DNA from: Sciurus carolinensis
Lineage: Eukaryota > Chordata > Mammalia > Rodentia > Sciuridae
Direction: 5' to 3'
Length of the DNA stretch: 64,000 bases
Assembly: GCF_902686445.1 (NCBI RefSeq)
Contig: NC_062225.1
Coordinates: forward strand, 91,562,581-91,626,580
Below the pieces are notes generated by a model, which saw nothing but the letters and a program-made list of their open reading frames with translations, had not been told where the DNA came from and made no database searches. Below, piece by piece: positions 31,288-42,727 of the stretch. The translations under genes and the position numbers were made by a program. Positions within the stretch are counted from its first letter, which is position 1, and the number at the start of each line of letters is the position of its first letter.

Positions 31288-31839
31288 CTGTAGCCCCAGT
31301 ATGCAATTGTGTGAGGCCTTAGGAGCCCCACTCTGCAGCCGTGTGAAGCCTTGGGAGCCCCACTCTGCAGCAGTGTGAGGCCTTGGGAGCCCCAATCTGC
31401 AGCGGTGTGAGGTCTCGGGAGTCCCACTCTGAAGTGGGGTGAGGCCTTGGGAGCCCCACTCTGCAGCGGAGTGAGGCCTTGGGAGCCCCAGTCTGCAGTG
31501 CAGTGAGGTCTTGGGAGCCCCACTCTACAGTGGAGTGAGGCCTTGGGAGCCCCAGTCTGCAGTGGAGTGAGGCCTTGGGAGCCCAGTCTGCAGTGGAGTG
31601 AGGCCTTTGGAGCCCCAGTCTGCAGTGGAGTGAGGCCTTGGGAGCCCCGCTCTGCAGTGCAGTGAGGCCTTGGGAGCCCCACTGTGCAGTGGAGTGAGGC
31701 CTTGGGAGTCCCACTCTGCAGTGGAGTGAGGCCTTGGGAGCCCCAGTCTGCAGTGGAGTGAGGCCTTGGGAGTTCCAGTCTGCAGTGGAGTGAGGCCTTG
31801 GGAGTCCCAGTCTGCAGTGGAGTGAGGCCTTGGGAGCAG
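31288..31839. repeat. 32-bp minisatellite, about 17 copies
   Basis: The unit is GTGAGGCCTTGGGAGCCCCA followed by GTCTGCAGTGGA, 32 bp, repeated without large gaps. A degenerate unit stands at the left edge and one shorter unit lies near 31580. Because 32 is not a multiple of three, each minus-strand frame cycles through all three readings (SQGLTPLQTG, PKASLHCRLG, PRPHSTADWG), giving open frames of 255 and 178 codons that are by-products, not genes. Confidence 0.95.
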
Positions 31840-32904
31840 ACTGTCCTTTCAACACGTGCTGCTGTGAGAGGCGGTGCTGTCACTGCTGCTTGTGGGGGTG
31901 CAGCACTCCACGTGGGTCCTGATAGAATGATGCCACACCTTTGCTGAGACCCGTCTGGAGCTGCCGGTTTCTCCAGCACCAGGAAGTCAGAGCTGTTAGT
32001 AGGCCCCGCTCCTCTCCTCCCTCTGCTTCAGCTGGGAGACCATCTTATTTGGTAGGATACCCCAGGGGCCCCTTCATACCCTGGAAATGAAGAGGCGACT
32101 GAACTAGGCCCCTGGACCCCAAACGAGCGGCAAGCCCACGGCCCCCGACAGGTCTCTGCACCATGGAAAGCCATCTTCCTCTCCCACTCAGCTGTTTTCC
32201 GCCTTAGCAGAGTGGTGCTCCTTGGAGCCGCTCTTGGCCTACAATGTCTTACCTCATCGCCCACTGTGACCATCACCTTGTGGCCATCTGCCCACAGCAC
32301 GTGCTGCTGCCTCATTGCTGTGGCCAGGGGTGGATGATGAGTGGATGTCTGTTTTTATGGCCTGTTTGCTCTGTGGTTTGGAGGGAGAGTCTCGGCATTC
32401 CACCACTATGTATCCATGTGTCCATGATGACAGGCAAACAGAAGCGTGATAAGTGTCCCACTCTCAGCACACACGGCATCAGGTCATCTCTCACCCGCAG
32501 GCCTTACTGAGTCCCGCTCTCCACTGTATCACCTCCCTTACACGTACAGCCACCCCTTGGCCTCCGGGGTAGATGGTTCCTAGGTCACCTCACATGTGTC
32601 AAAATCTGCAGGTGCTCAAACCCCAGCTGAAGAAGTACTTGTGTGCCACTAGACACGTTCTCCCTTACACCTGACTCGTCTCTAGGCAGGTACATCACTG
32701 GGGCAACGCACTTAGCTCTACCATATTCATTAGGAAGGAAGAGCAAGGAAAATGTGTGTTCAGTACTGGCACCGTGCCGTGGCTGGTCAGGTCTGCAGGT
32801 GCAGAGCTGCAGGACCCAGGGCGCCTGTATCTCCCAGCTGGCTCAGATATGACCACCAGCACCCCTCTTCCTCCAGAGCCTGCCCCGGAACCACACGTAA
32901 TTTC
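31840..32904. other. non-coding stretch, no gene recognised
   Basis: Frames of 60-95 codons occur on both strands without recognisable features. No repeat was identified. Confidence 0.45.
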
Positions 32905-33126
32905 CTTCCCTCTCCTCCCTCCTCCCTCCCTTCCCTCCCCTCTCTCCCTCCCTATCTTCTCCCTCCCTCCCTCCTCCCTCCCTCCCTCCCTCCCTTCCTT
33001 CTCTCCCTCCCTCCCTCCCTCCCTCCCTCCCTCCCACCCTTCTCTCCCTCCCTCCCTCCCTCCCTCCCTTCTCCCCTTCTCTCCCTCCCTCCCTCCCATC
33101 TCTCCCTCCCACCCTTCCCTCCTTCT
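32905..33126. repeat. (CCCT)n polypyrimidine microsatellite
   Basis: About 220 bp is almost purely C and T on the plus strand, dominated by CCCT units. It produces Ser-Leu-Pro-rich plus frames and Gly-Arg-Glu-rich minus frames (for example 32695-33191) that are not genes. It directly abuts an ID SINE. Confidence 0.95.
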
Positions 33127-33134
33127 TCTTCTGT

Positions 33135-33222
33135 TAATTTACTTATTCGTGGTGCTGGGATTGAACCCCAGGGCTCAGGCCCGCCAGGCAAGGCTCTGCC
33201 ACTGGGCTACACTCCAAGCCCA
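33135..33222 (-). mobile_element. ID-type SINE, minus strand
   Basis: The reverse complement reads 'gggcttggagtgtagcccag', then 'tggcagagccttgcctggcg' and 'ctggggttcaatcccagcac', an ID-like A box and a good B box (GGTTCAATCCC). An AT-rich tail and then the pyrimidine tract follow, consistent with tail-derived microsatellite growth. Confidence 0.8.
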
Positions 33223-33950
33223 GGAGAATTTTTGGAAGTGATTCCTCATTACTCTCTGCCTCCTGCCTCACTGGCCTGACACTGCCGAGGTCGCTGGACT
33301 ACCAACACCTCACAGCAAGAGGCTCTGGTGGTGGTGGAGGGACTACTGTCATGGGTGCCTGGTCCCCGCTTGTCACCTGCATCAGCGCCCTTCCTTATGC
33401 CATCCCCTCAGCCCATGGACCTGCTGGGTGTGCCCGTGACCCTCCTGTCAGCTCCCTGGCCAGAGGGCCCTGCCCTCCCTGTGGGTGTCTGCAAGTTCGG
33501 GTGCAGTTACATCTGAGGACGTATCTAGAAACGAAGGCACACAAACGACATCCGTCTTAACAGCCATGAGGAAGACTGGGAGAGGACAAAGGAGGAGAGG
33601 AAGGAGCGGGGTGGCAGATGTGGCTGGAGGGAGACAGGCCGGCGGGCTCCACGGAGCTCCCCTGCTGGAGGCTGGAGGGCACAGGCCCTCCCGCGACCAG
33701 ATTCAGAGCCACCGCCCCTGGTCACTGCACACTGAACAGTGACACGGTTTTCACCTTCTCTTCGTGGTCTGGCCGCGGGGACCCCCAGTGCTCCTATGAT
33801 GCAGGAATGTTCCCAGCTGGGATGACTGGGTTGAGAGCTGTCACCCACTCAGCCCACCCTCATGTGACGCTGACTGCAGGCAGGCGGGGTGTGGCCGGAG
33901 GAGGTGGGTCACTGGGGTGCGCCCAGGGAAGGCGCCTCTGCCCTGCTGCC
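33223..33950. other. non-coding stretch, no gene recognised
   Basis: GC-rich with overlapping frames on both strands (for example 33525-33848 minus and 33618-34088 plus). The latter extends into the pyrimidine tract. No domain was recognised. Confidence 0.45.
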
Positions 33951-34081
33951 CCTTCCTTTCTCCCTCCCCTCCCCCTCCCCCTCCCCCTCCCCCTTCCCTT
34001 CCCCCTTCCCCCCTTCCCCCTTCCCCTCCCCCTTCCCCTCTCCTTTTCCCCCTTCCTCTCCCTGGGCTTCTCTCCCTCCCT
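33951..34081. repeat. polypyrimidine tract, CCCCTT/CCCCTCC units
   Basis: About 130 bp is purely or nearly purely C and T on the plus strand. The repetitive Pro-Ser-Leu frames across it are by-products. Confidence 0.95.
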
Positions 34082-35745
34082 AAGCTGAGCTGCCTCCCCC
34101 ACCTCTGGCTCAGAGCAGTGGGATTGGCTGACGACAGAGTGAACCTCTGAACCCACGAGCTCCCAGTGGACTCTTCCCCCTGAGTTGCTCCTGTCAGGTG
34201 TTGGTCATAGTGAACAGCTGACAGTTCTCTGCCAGGTTTTTCTTGTATGAAAAGCGATACCAACCACATTCTGAATCGTGAGAACTGAATGACAATGGAT
34301 CAGACACCTGACTGGAGGGTGAAATCTAACAGCCTCTTTCCCCTTATTGTACAACCTCATTTATAAGGATTTTTATCTTAAATTATTTTAAAATCCTAAA
34401 GGAGAGAGAGAGGGAGGGAGGCTCTCCAGACACGTCTAACATTAGCAATTGTACTTTCTCAACCTGAGGTCAAATATTGGTGGGTCCCTAGGGCAGAGGT
34501 CAGGCAGGACCTAGAAGGGAATTGCACATACCCTGTCTCCGTCCCTATGAATTACATTCAAGAAGACAAGTTGGAGGTAAGGAGGGTTTCCCTCCCAGCC
34601 TTGGGGAGTTTGCTCCCTTGCTGGTAGCATAAATCCATTGCCCAGGCCTTAGAAACTTTAGCGGTTGTTTTACCTCCATATTTTATTGCAGATTTGCAAA
34701 CAGAAATGAAGAGGAAAGACTGTAAGGATCACAAAGTTACAGACCACTTAGGTTCAATTTTGTTAACATTTTGCCACATTTGTTTTCTTTGGATCTATGT
34801 ACATGTCTTTTATTCTGCTCACTTACTTGAAAGCAAATCATATGCATGATCATCCATGTCTGAAACCCAGAGTGTCCTCTGCAGGAGACACGCACCTCTC
34901 TTCAGCTAAGGGAAGCTAACTGCAAGTCCTTTACAATGTGACACCAGACTGTATTCGGATTTACCAATTTTTTAAAAGTATTGTTTATACTTTGCTTCTG
35001 TTTTAAAAAGACTAATTGAATTTCATTCATTTGTCCCTTTTAATCTAGAACATTGCCTCCCGCTGTGTTGATTTAAATCTTTACCGTCTTGCAAGTCATT
35101 GAAATTCGAAGAGTCCAGGCCCATTTTCCCTCACGTTATGTGAATTTGGAGTCCATCTGTTGCTCTTGCGGGTTTCTCTCTAGCCTTGAGTCCTCTGTAG
35201 CTGGACATTAGGGCCTCTGCATAGGATCAAGTCCCACAGGTTGGGCAAGAGCAGTGCACAGGCCCTGGGGTGAGTCGTGTCTCTGGAACAGGCTCTGGAG
35301 TCCTGCTCCCCTTGAAGCCTGCCCAGGTTGCTCTATAAGGAAACAGTTGTGTAGATGTAACGCCTAACACAGGTTCTCACTAAGCAGGTGGGGGCCCACC
35401 TGATTCGAAGGGTATCCCTATGAGAAATGTCCTTTGAAGACAGCAGGGACACTCAGGGAACCGGCAGAGGACAGTGTGGTGATGAAGGCAGAGGTTCTGG
35501 TACGTGAAGGACAGCCGGGGGACCACAATCCTGCAGGAGACGAGGACAGGTGGCCTGCTGGCGTCAGCGTAGCCTGGCCTGCTCCCACCTGGACTCCTGG
35601 CGCATTCCAAGCCACCTAGATCGTGGTGAACGGTTGAGAACCTGAGGAAGCCATGTGATAGGCTATGCCATGCTTTGGAAATGACACCACATTGTTTATC
35701 CTGCCAGGTTTTGTCACCTGATTAAGATGACATGGCTCCACTTCA

Positions 35746-35748
35746 ATG

Positions 35749-35780
<32 letters not shown>

Positions 35781-35797
35781 GTGCACGTGCACACATG
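35746..35797. repeat. (TG)n microsatellite
   Basis: About 16 TG units with CG and CA interruptions sit at the tail end of the following minus-strand SINE. Confidence 0.9.
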
Positions 35798-35992
35798 TGT
35801 TTCCCCAGTTCTAGAAACTTACCCGTGCCAGGCAAGTGCGCTCACACACATGCACAGTACTCTACACTGAGCTGCAGCCCCAGGTCTTTCTATTCTGAGA
35901 CACGGCCTTGGTAAGTGGCCTGGGCTATTCTCCTGCTTCGGCCTCTTGAGGACCTGGGTTTACATTCATGGGCCACCAGGCTGGACTGCTGG
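35798..35992 (-). mobile_element. composite B1/ID-type SINE, minus strand
   Basis: Left to right the minus-strand element shows the ID-like part in reverse ('gtactctacactgagctgca' then 'gccccaggtc') followed by the 7SL/B1-like part in reverse ('attctgagacacggccttgg', 'cttcggcctcttgaggacct', 'atgggccaccaggctgg'). This composite type is known from squirrels and dormice. It is diverged. Confidence 0.7.
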
Positions 35993-36749
35993 TGTGGTGT
36001 GGTTTCTGTTTGCTTTCCTCTCCAGTTAATTAGTGACCACGGGGACTCAACTTGGAGATGTGCAGTACCCTTCCATGTCAACGCCAATGAACAATGTCAA
36101 TGCCCACTCTTGATGGGTGAGCCTCCGCTCAGTCGTGGGTTTGAAACATGGCATTTTCTAACTCTTTCTCCCTGTATGGACTAGTTCTTTTCTGAAAAGG
36201 GAAAATTTTCCTGATAAACTGAGAATTAACTACTATGGTTCCACCTGAAGCCCAGGAAGAACATTCACTTGTCACCAATAATGATGCCAAAGGATGGGCT
36301 CCCTCCTGCTCACCCTCCCGTGCCGCTCCCTCCTCTAGGAGCACAGGGCTTTCAAGGACGCACTCTGCTTTGGTAAAACACGGGGAGCATTCATTTTGGT
36401 GAGGTCACCATCCCGTCTGTGGTCAGGAGAGGCCACCTCAATCTCATTTCCCTGTCCTTGGTGCATGTCCTCCTTGGTTCGGGGACTTTCTTCCCTGCCT
36501 GGGCTCTTTGAGGCCAACTCTATCCTTTGCTATCCTAGAATTTCTCCAGGAGTTTCTGTGTCTTTGTTAGAAAATGGTATTTAGAAGCGATAATTTAGGC
36601 ACTCTTGGTGTCACAGTGCCTAAGTTCTGTTTCGTTTCCTCTTTCTCCCCCACCCCCACCCTTCTTCTTCTTCTTCAATTTTTAAGGAGACAGGACTAGG
36701 AAAATTATGTTTTATAAAAGATCTGGAATTCATTTGGACATTTCCAAAC

Positions 36750-37085
36750 CGCCGTAGTTTGAATTTCCAGCGTCCCCGAAGGACCCCGTGTTAGTCTTAG
36801 TCACGGGCTTGGTGCTATCGGGAGGTGGTGGGGCCATTTAAGGGTAGGGCCTCGTGTGAGGCGTAGGCCCTGGAAGGCACTGGAGTGGCTCGCAGGCCAC
36901 TGATCGTCCCACTTTTCTTTCCCATCTTGTCATTAAGTGAGTTGCTCTGCTTCACCAGGTCCACCAGCCACAATGTTCTGCCTGACCATGAGTCCACGAC
37001 CTGGACGGAAACCTCCAAAACCTTTCTTCTTTATGTTTGATTTTCTCGGACCTTTGCTCAGTAATGGAAAGCTGACTGACCGGCT
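36750..37085 (+). mobile_element. MaLR-type LTR
   Basis: It opens 'cgtagtttgaatttccagcg', then 'ggtgctatcgggaggtggtg' and 'ggccatttaagggtagggcc', continues through 'accagccacaatgttctgcc' and 'ggacggaaacctccaaaacc', and ends near 'gattttctcggacctttgct', 'aatggaaagctgactg'. This is the order of conserved blocks in THE1/MLT-type LTRs. It shares this layout with 6170-6545. Confidence 0.6.
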
Positions 37086-37864
37086 GTTCTATTAGCATCT
37101 TTGATTTTATACCCGCATCTGTTTTTGTCTCTGACACTGGAATCCAGGCTACTCACAACTTTCGCACGATGCCTACGTGTCGTATGAGACAGCTTGCCTT
37201 CGTCCTTATTTTCGTATCTTTCCCAGGGGCATATTAATGTTTTCATCACAATAATTTTGCAGTTAATTCCATTTTTGTGTGTTTCTATTATTGTTCTGCT
37301 GCCATTCTACATTATCTTTTTGCTCCCATGAGAAGGTGATTCTGTCCCATGAGAAGGTGATTATTGCAGTATCTTTAGTTAGATTGATTTATCTTCAGTT
37401 CACATGGACACTTTGGCCAGTAGGAGAGGTTTCTCCTCACCGTGATTGGTGCTGTGCCGTGAGGTGCGTGTGCGTTACAAGGTTGTTCCACTGGCTTCCT
37501 CTTTGCTGCATGCTGGGTTCTCTGTCCGCTGCCGCTTTCCTCCCTCTGCTTCTTTGTAGTTAGCTATGCCCACCAGATTCTTCTTTTAATAGGAGGACTT
37601 AGTCCATTGGCATCAAGTGTACTTACTGAATAAATCTTTGCATTTTTGTGTCCTTCGTTTATTTTTGTCCTAATTTTCTTCTGGGTTCTATCTTAACTTC
37701 TTTGAGGATGATCTTGCACCTGATTTTGGCCCCATCATTGGTTTCTGTGGTCTCAGCCATAATTCTATCATTTTTTAATCTGTTAAACTAATTTGAAAAT
37801 CCCTACTTAACTTGTATGAGTTTAAATTAAATCAATAGTTTTCATTAAAAAATTAAGGACCTTT
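37086..37864. other. non-coding stretch, possible old L1 relic
   Basis: Between 37540 and 37720 phrases such as 'ggaggacttagtccattggc' and 'gtgtccttcgtttatttttg' recall a reversed old L1 ORF2 start, but the match is weak. A 20-bp segment is directly duplicated at 37328-37365 (CCCATGAGAAGGTGATT twice). There is no gene. Confidence 0.35.
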
Positions 37865-38004
37865 TGAAATGCGAGTCCCCCAAAGACCACAGAGTCCAAT
37901 GCAAGCGCAGAAGCACCATTCATTAGCAGACTCGAGTCTGGACCATCATCCAACGCACCGACACAGCAGGCAGAGGAGGAGCAGCCCCGACAGTTACAAG
38001 GGTT

Positions 38005-38017
38005 CCTTTTTTATAGG
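38005..38017 (-). promoter_or_regulatory. LTR TATA box
   Basis: CCTATAAAAAAGG on the minus strand lies downstream of the CCAAT-bearing repeats, at the expected place for the LTR promoter. Activity is not known. Confidence 0.6.
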
Positions 38018-38112
38018 AAAAAAACCACAAGCAGGGAGCTGGGGACTGTAGGCTGGGGGTTTCATGCCTTAGCGTTTTGGGATTGGGTAAGGGTATGTGG
38101 GGTGACCTTGTT

Positions 38113-38290
38113 GGGGATAGGTTGGGGGTGGGCATGATCTCAGAACAGGGACTTCTGAGCTCATAGGGACTTTCCTCTTGCACTATGATTGGTCTGGGAG
38201 TGGGGATAGGTCGGGGGTGGGCATGATCTCAGAACAGGGACTTCTGAGCTCATAGGGACTTTCCTCTTGCACTATGATTGGTCTGGGAGT
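38113..38290 (-). repeat. 89-bp tandem duplication in LTR U3
   Basis: Units 38113-38201 and 38202-38290 differ at about one base. Each has one ATTGG (CCAAT on the minus strand). This is typical of retroviral enhancer repeats. Confidence 0.92.
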
Positions 38291-38387
38291 GAGCTGTTTT
38301 GTTCTTTGGTGGTTCGAGGGCCCGACTGAGATGGAGGCTCTTCCTTAAGACGGAGTCAGGTTGGTTCAATTGAGTCCCTTCACCTTT

Positions 38388-41300
38388 AACCATTGATTTA
38401 CACTGCAAAATTTACTTTAAAAATCTTTGACTTTGCTGCATTACCATTTCTAAAGTAACTCCAAGTTTCTTCCAATTGATTATATTTTTCCTGCTCAGAA
38501 GTAAAAATAGATTAGCATATACATCTCTAAATTTGCAAAGTTAATTATTTTAAAATAATTCTGCTTTACAGTGGGAAACAGATCTTTCTGACTGATGTGA
38601 AAGTGTCCCTGTTACAACAGAAAGCTTACGTCGTGAAGGCCATGGTTTTAGGGTTCTTGTGACACATTTCCGAGTGTTCTGATCCTGACCTCAATTGTTG
38701 GTTGGAGCACAAAAGAGGCTGCAGTTAGATCCAGTAGAACTGGAATCTTAGTCACTTTTAAACTAACAGGCATCTAGTTTCAAGGCTCTGCGCTTAGGAG
38801 GTACCAGCTCCACAGTTCCTTGGTCAGAGGCATTTGCAGGAGCCCAGCACATTTAAACTTCCTTTTCTGTAGTGAAGTGTGTGGTAAATGATTCACTGCG
38901 GTGCGCTGCTTTAAGGCGAAGGAAGTGCCTCCGAGACACTGCACCCTCCTGATGCAGACAGCCAAGAGGCCACGGCCCGTTCCGATGCTTCCAGCCAACG
39001 TGCGACTGACGCAGAGCGGGACTGGAAGGTTTCCGCACCCTGAGCACAGGGTGCTGAGGATCTGCAGACCTCCGTTGCCTGCCTCCATTATCCAGTGACG
39101 TTCAATGCGACGTCTACAAGTGAAGACTACCGCTTTCTACCTGGAGAAAACGTCGTCTTCCTGCCTCCTTGGTGAAGCAGGAGAGGAAGGCGCAATGACG
39201 TGTGAACGTAATAGACTGCAGAGAAAATGAGTTCATTCCCTGTGGTGTGTTCAGTGAACTTGACAGTAAACTTTGATTTGAGAGAAGCGTATTGCCTTTT
39301 ATACCAAGTGCCGCGAGCTCAAGTGGGAGCCGTGCGACGTTTTTTATATGATTTTCACTTTGACGTCTATTGGTTTCTGCTTAAAGGACTAGTTTATCAG
39401 TGACACATGATGGCAAGTTAATACGTGCGGATAAAACTTTCCATAAATATTCATTACATCTCATTACTGCAAATTAATGGGATACTTTAAAATTCAGTCT
39501 AGTCCCTTTGGCTGCTGGTGATTTGTTTTAATGTATGATGCTTGGGGGTAAATTACAACTGTCAGTGTGACCCAGCTCCTCCTGAGAAACTTCGGTGGGC
39601 TGCCTGCCTGGCAGCTGGGGTACGTACTGACCGCTCTCACCTGATGTTAGAAATGATGAGAAATTCCGACATCTTTCTACTTCTAAATTGCTTTAATAAC
39701 ACCTTCCCCATTCCCACACGGTCCTTCAAAGCAGTGAACTTTAAATGTTGGGCTTCTTACAAAGCATGTCAACAACTCGGAGAATCTCTCCATTTAGAAG
39801 TGTGTGCAATAAAAAAATCAACATTTAAACTAAACATTACTTTTTTTTCTGCACAAATATTGCTTCTATATGTGCATTGGGAACCTGAGAAAATATGTAA
39901 GATTTTTCAAAGAAATAAATGCCTACCGTCTGGCATAAAGCCTGGACACCAGTGAGAGCTACTCTGGTCCTCTGGGTGAGTGCTGCGGCTCTCTGAATGT
40001 CCCCGCAGCTGGAACTCTGCATCGCAGATGGCTCCGCTGTCCTCTGGGGAAGGCTGTCCCCAGCCTGCACGATCTCTGAGAGAGCCGAGCAGAGCATGAT
40101 TGGATCAGGTACTCACACTCTCTTCAGAGACATGCCCTGTTGAAAATTCTCACTTCTGCTGTTTCTTTATTCTGAAGAGGCTACAGCACCCTTGCTTTTC
40201 TGAAATTACTGCCAAAGGTCCTTTGCTAGATCCTCCCTAAAAATGCATATGGACAGTTGTTCTCTCAGTGTAGACCCCTGTAAATAATGCCAGCCATCCT
40301 ACGTGCAGTGACACTGAATTCAGTCCTCAGCCACAATGTGAAAGGTTCAGTTATGTGGCTGAATCGTCCTTCAGTTCACCTCACCCAAACACAGTTGAAC
40401 CCAGGGACAGATGTGCTAAAACCAGACAAATCCTTTTGAGCTTTTGGGGACTGTGTTCCTCAGCTAAAAGTTGAAGTTATCTTACTAGATAATATCTCAA
40501 CTAATTTCTAGCTACAATCCTGTAATTCTGCTCGATATTTTCTAGGAACTATAGTACTCATACATTTTATTGGATTCACTAATCTGATGCCTCTCGAGCA
40601 GAGTGATCTTTCCTCTTTTGCTTCAGGTGCCTGTGCCCCCTTCACCCATGTTTCCTTAGTGAGCACTTCTGTAATAGGAATCCTCACAGGGGAGACTAGA
40701 GCAGCTTGATACCTTCTGTTTCCACAGGACTCAGACAAGGTGGAGCACAGAGACCTTTGCTGCACAGAGAGCCAACGAGTGAAGTTCTCTGTAAGAGACT
40801 CAGTGACGATCACGTTCGCCTCTCTTGAGAAGCATTCCTAGTCAGGAAGGTGGGAGGAGAGTGTTGGGGGACACTGAGCACCAGCAAAGGCAGCATCAGG
40901 TCAGAGTCCAGGTTGCCAGCATCTCTCCCGTCAAAACCCAGCAGGAAGGTGGGCAGGTGTGTAGGCGGCAAGCTCCTAAATCCAGGATAGTTCCCAGCCC
41001 AGAGTAAGGCAGGCCCTGCCTCTTCTCTTCCTTGGTTGGTCTATTTTAGAGTCAGGATATTTGATACCATCAAAAGCACACGAAAACCACTCAGAGTATT
41101 TGTGGAACATTGTTGGACCAAAAATCAGTTTCAGAAAATAGAAAGCTCTTCCAATGTCTTTTATGAATGAACATATTTTATCATTTAATGTGTATGTGAT
41201 TTTTAAAATGCTTTTTAGTGTAAAGTTTCACATTTCCTATAGTAGATTTACACTATGTTTTAACAAATGCACTGTAACAAGTTTATTTTTCTATGGTGAA

Positions 41301-42727
41301 CGTCAAACTTTCAATGTGCTTTTCTACTTGAGTACAAAATGGAATTCCCTTTAAATATTAATTATCTTGTATTGTGCAATCTAGCACAATCTCCATATTG
41401 ATTCTAGAAATTTGTAGAATTATTCTGAATTGTTACATTAAAACTCAAGAAATTTGTGAATAATGGCAATTTTTTTTCCTTTTTAGTTCTCATGTGTTTT
41501 ATGTATTTTCCTTTTCCATTTGACTCACAGGAATATCCATATTTATTGACGAGAAATTGTAGGAATATCCATATTCATTGACTAGAAATGGCAAGACTGA
41601 GAATTCTTGGATTACTTCTGACTACATTAGTAATTTTGCATTTTATCATTTTGTGTTTTCCTAGAATTGTTTTTATCAGATTAGGAAAGTGCTCCTCTGC
41701 TCCGAGTTTGCTGAAGTCTTTTCCCCAGGTCTCCTTTCACTTGAAGCCCTTTTAGAAATCCGCACTTTTCAGGGAAACCGTCTCCGTCGCCAGGACTTAA
41801 CTGCACTGGCAGGCTTCCATGCCATTCTGTCCTCTCGGGCTCAGCCACACAGAGCGACGGCTTCTCTTCGTGTTCACGCTGGCTGTTGGCACACGCTCCC
41901 TCCAGCTTCCCGTTGCTGGAGGTCGCCAGCCTCACCACGGTTCCAAACCGCAAGCCAGGCACGGACGGTGAGAGTGCTCAGCGGCACCTGGTGAGTCTCT
42001 GCCTTCAGACGCGCACTCCCTCCTGCATCTCCAGATCACTCCGTTCCTACCTTGCTCACTTCCTGAGGGGCAAACGTGACCCCTTGTGCGTCTCTTACTT
42101 ACCTGTATAGGAACGTTCACTCCATGCACGCTCTCAACGGGCCCCTTAGTCATCGCCCTCCTTTACTTAGTAAGTAGCACTTTTATTATGATTTATATTA
42201 AGCATCTTTAATTTTGATTATTACTTCACGCACGTTGCCTACAGTTTGGATGTGTGTTTCTAAATTTCTGAGTATATATTTTAAAACCATGATTTTCAAA
42301 ATTTGCTCTCGCAGCTGGAAACCTAGACCTCACCTGAGAACAAGCTAGCAATGCACATACTTGGCCTCCCCACACCCGCCGAGGGGTCCCAGAAATGTGT
42401 TTGAAAAAGCCTTACATGGCAGTCTCACCCATGGTCATGAAAGAACCCTGTTGCTGTTGTTCTCGGGGTCGAGTCATGGGAGCAGAAGCTCACTCTGAAC
42501 AGTAGTAACTTTCCAAGTCGCTTTACACCTTAATAAGCACCTCATGTTCATAAATCTTCTTTGTGTGCTTTTGACAAATGTATACACTCCAATAATCGAA
42601 GGTATTGTGATATTTATTTATCAACATAGTTAATCAAATTGTTTCAAACCTCTATATGTTCATTGTTTTTCCCCATACTTCTTTCTGTCAGTTTCTGAAA
42701 GAACAGATCAAGGCCTCTAGCATGATG
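38388..42727. other. non-coding stretch, no gene recognised
   Basis: About 4.3 kb has no recognisable gene or clear mobile element. It is largely AT-rich at 39250-41680, with GC-richer patches at 38900-39060 and 41690-42110. The 137-codon plus frame at 39542-39955 and the 101-codon minus frame at 40508-40813 have no known motif. 'ggaatatccatatttattga' at 41530 is repeated with one change at 41563. Confidence 0.45.

Larger units (their letters stand above)
34690..36150 (-). mobile_element. old L1 3' UTR, minus strand, interrupted by a SINE
   Basis: Phrases follow the old mammalian L1 3' UTR in order: 'tgttaacattttgccacatt', 'acttgaaagcaaatcatatg', 'cttttaatctagaacattgc', 'gaagagtccaggcccatttt', 'cacctgattaagatgacatg' and 'cagttaattagtgaccacgg'. 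The stretch 35240-35640 is less clear. The SINE and (TG)n at 35745-35992 interrupt it. The subfamily is not assigned. Confidence 0.5.
37865..38382 (-). mobile_element. solo LTR of an endogenous retrovirus, minus strand, with 5-bp TSD
   Basis: In the minus orientation the element starts TGAAGGGACTCAATTG and ends GACTCGCATTTCA (TG...CA). It is flanked by CCTTT at 37860-37864 and again at 38383-38387, a perfect 5-bp TSD. Inside are an 89-bp tandem duplication with CCAAT motifs (enhancer-like U3), a TATA box (CCTATAAAAAAGG, reverse of 38005-38017) and an R-U5-like end ('tcttctgcgcttgcattgga'-type wording, TGGTCTTTGGGGGACTCGC) resembling gammaretroviral LTRs. The polyadenylation signal is degenerate (AATGAA). 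No internal viral sequence is present, so the proviral body was lost by LTR-LTR recombination. Confidence 0.85.

Noticed and set aside
31288..31839. CRISPR array
   Set aside because: The repeats are contiguous with no unique spacers, and the genome is mammalian.
31212..31979. 255-codon minus-strand frame with repeated SQGLTPLQTG-like motifs
   Set aside because: It is produced by the 32-bp minisatellite, whose three readings all lack stops. The flanks have no coding features.
32695..33279. long Ser-Leu-Pro and Gly-Arg-Glu-rich frames on both strands
   Set aside because: They are translations of the (CCCT)n polypyrimidine tract.
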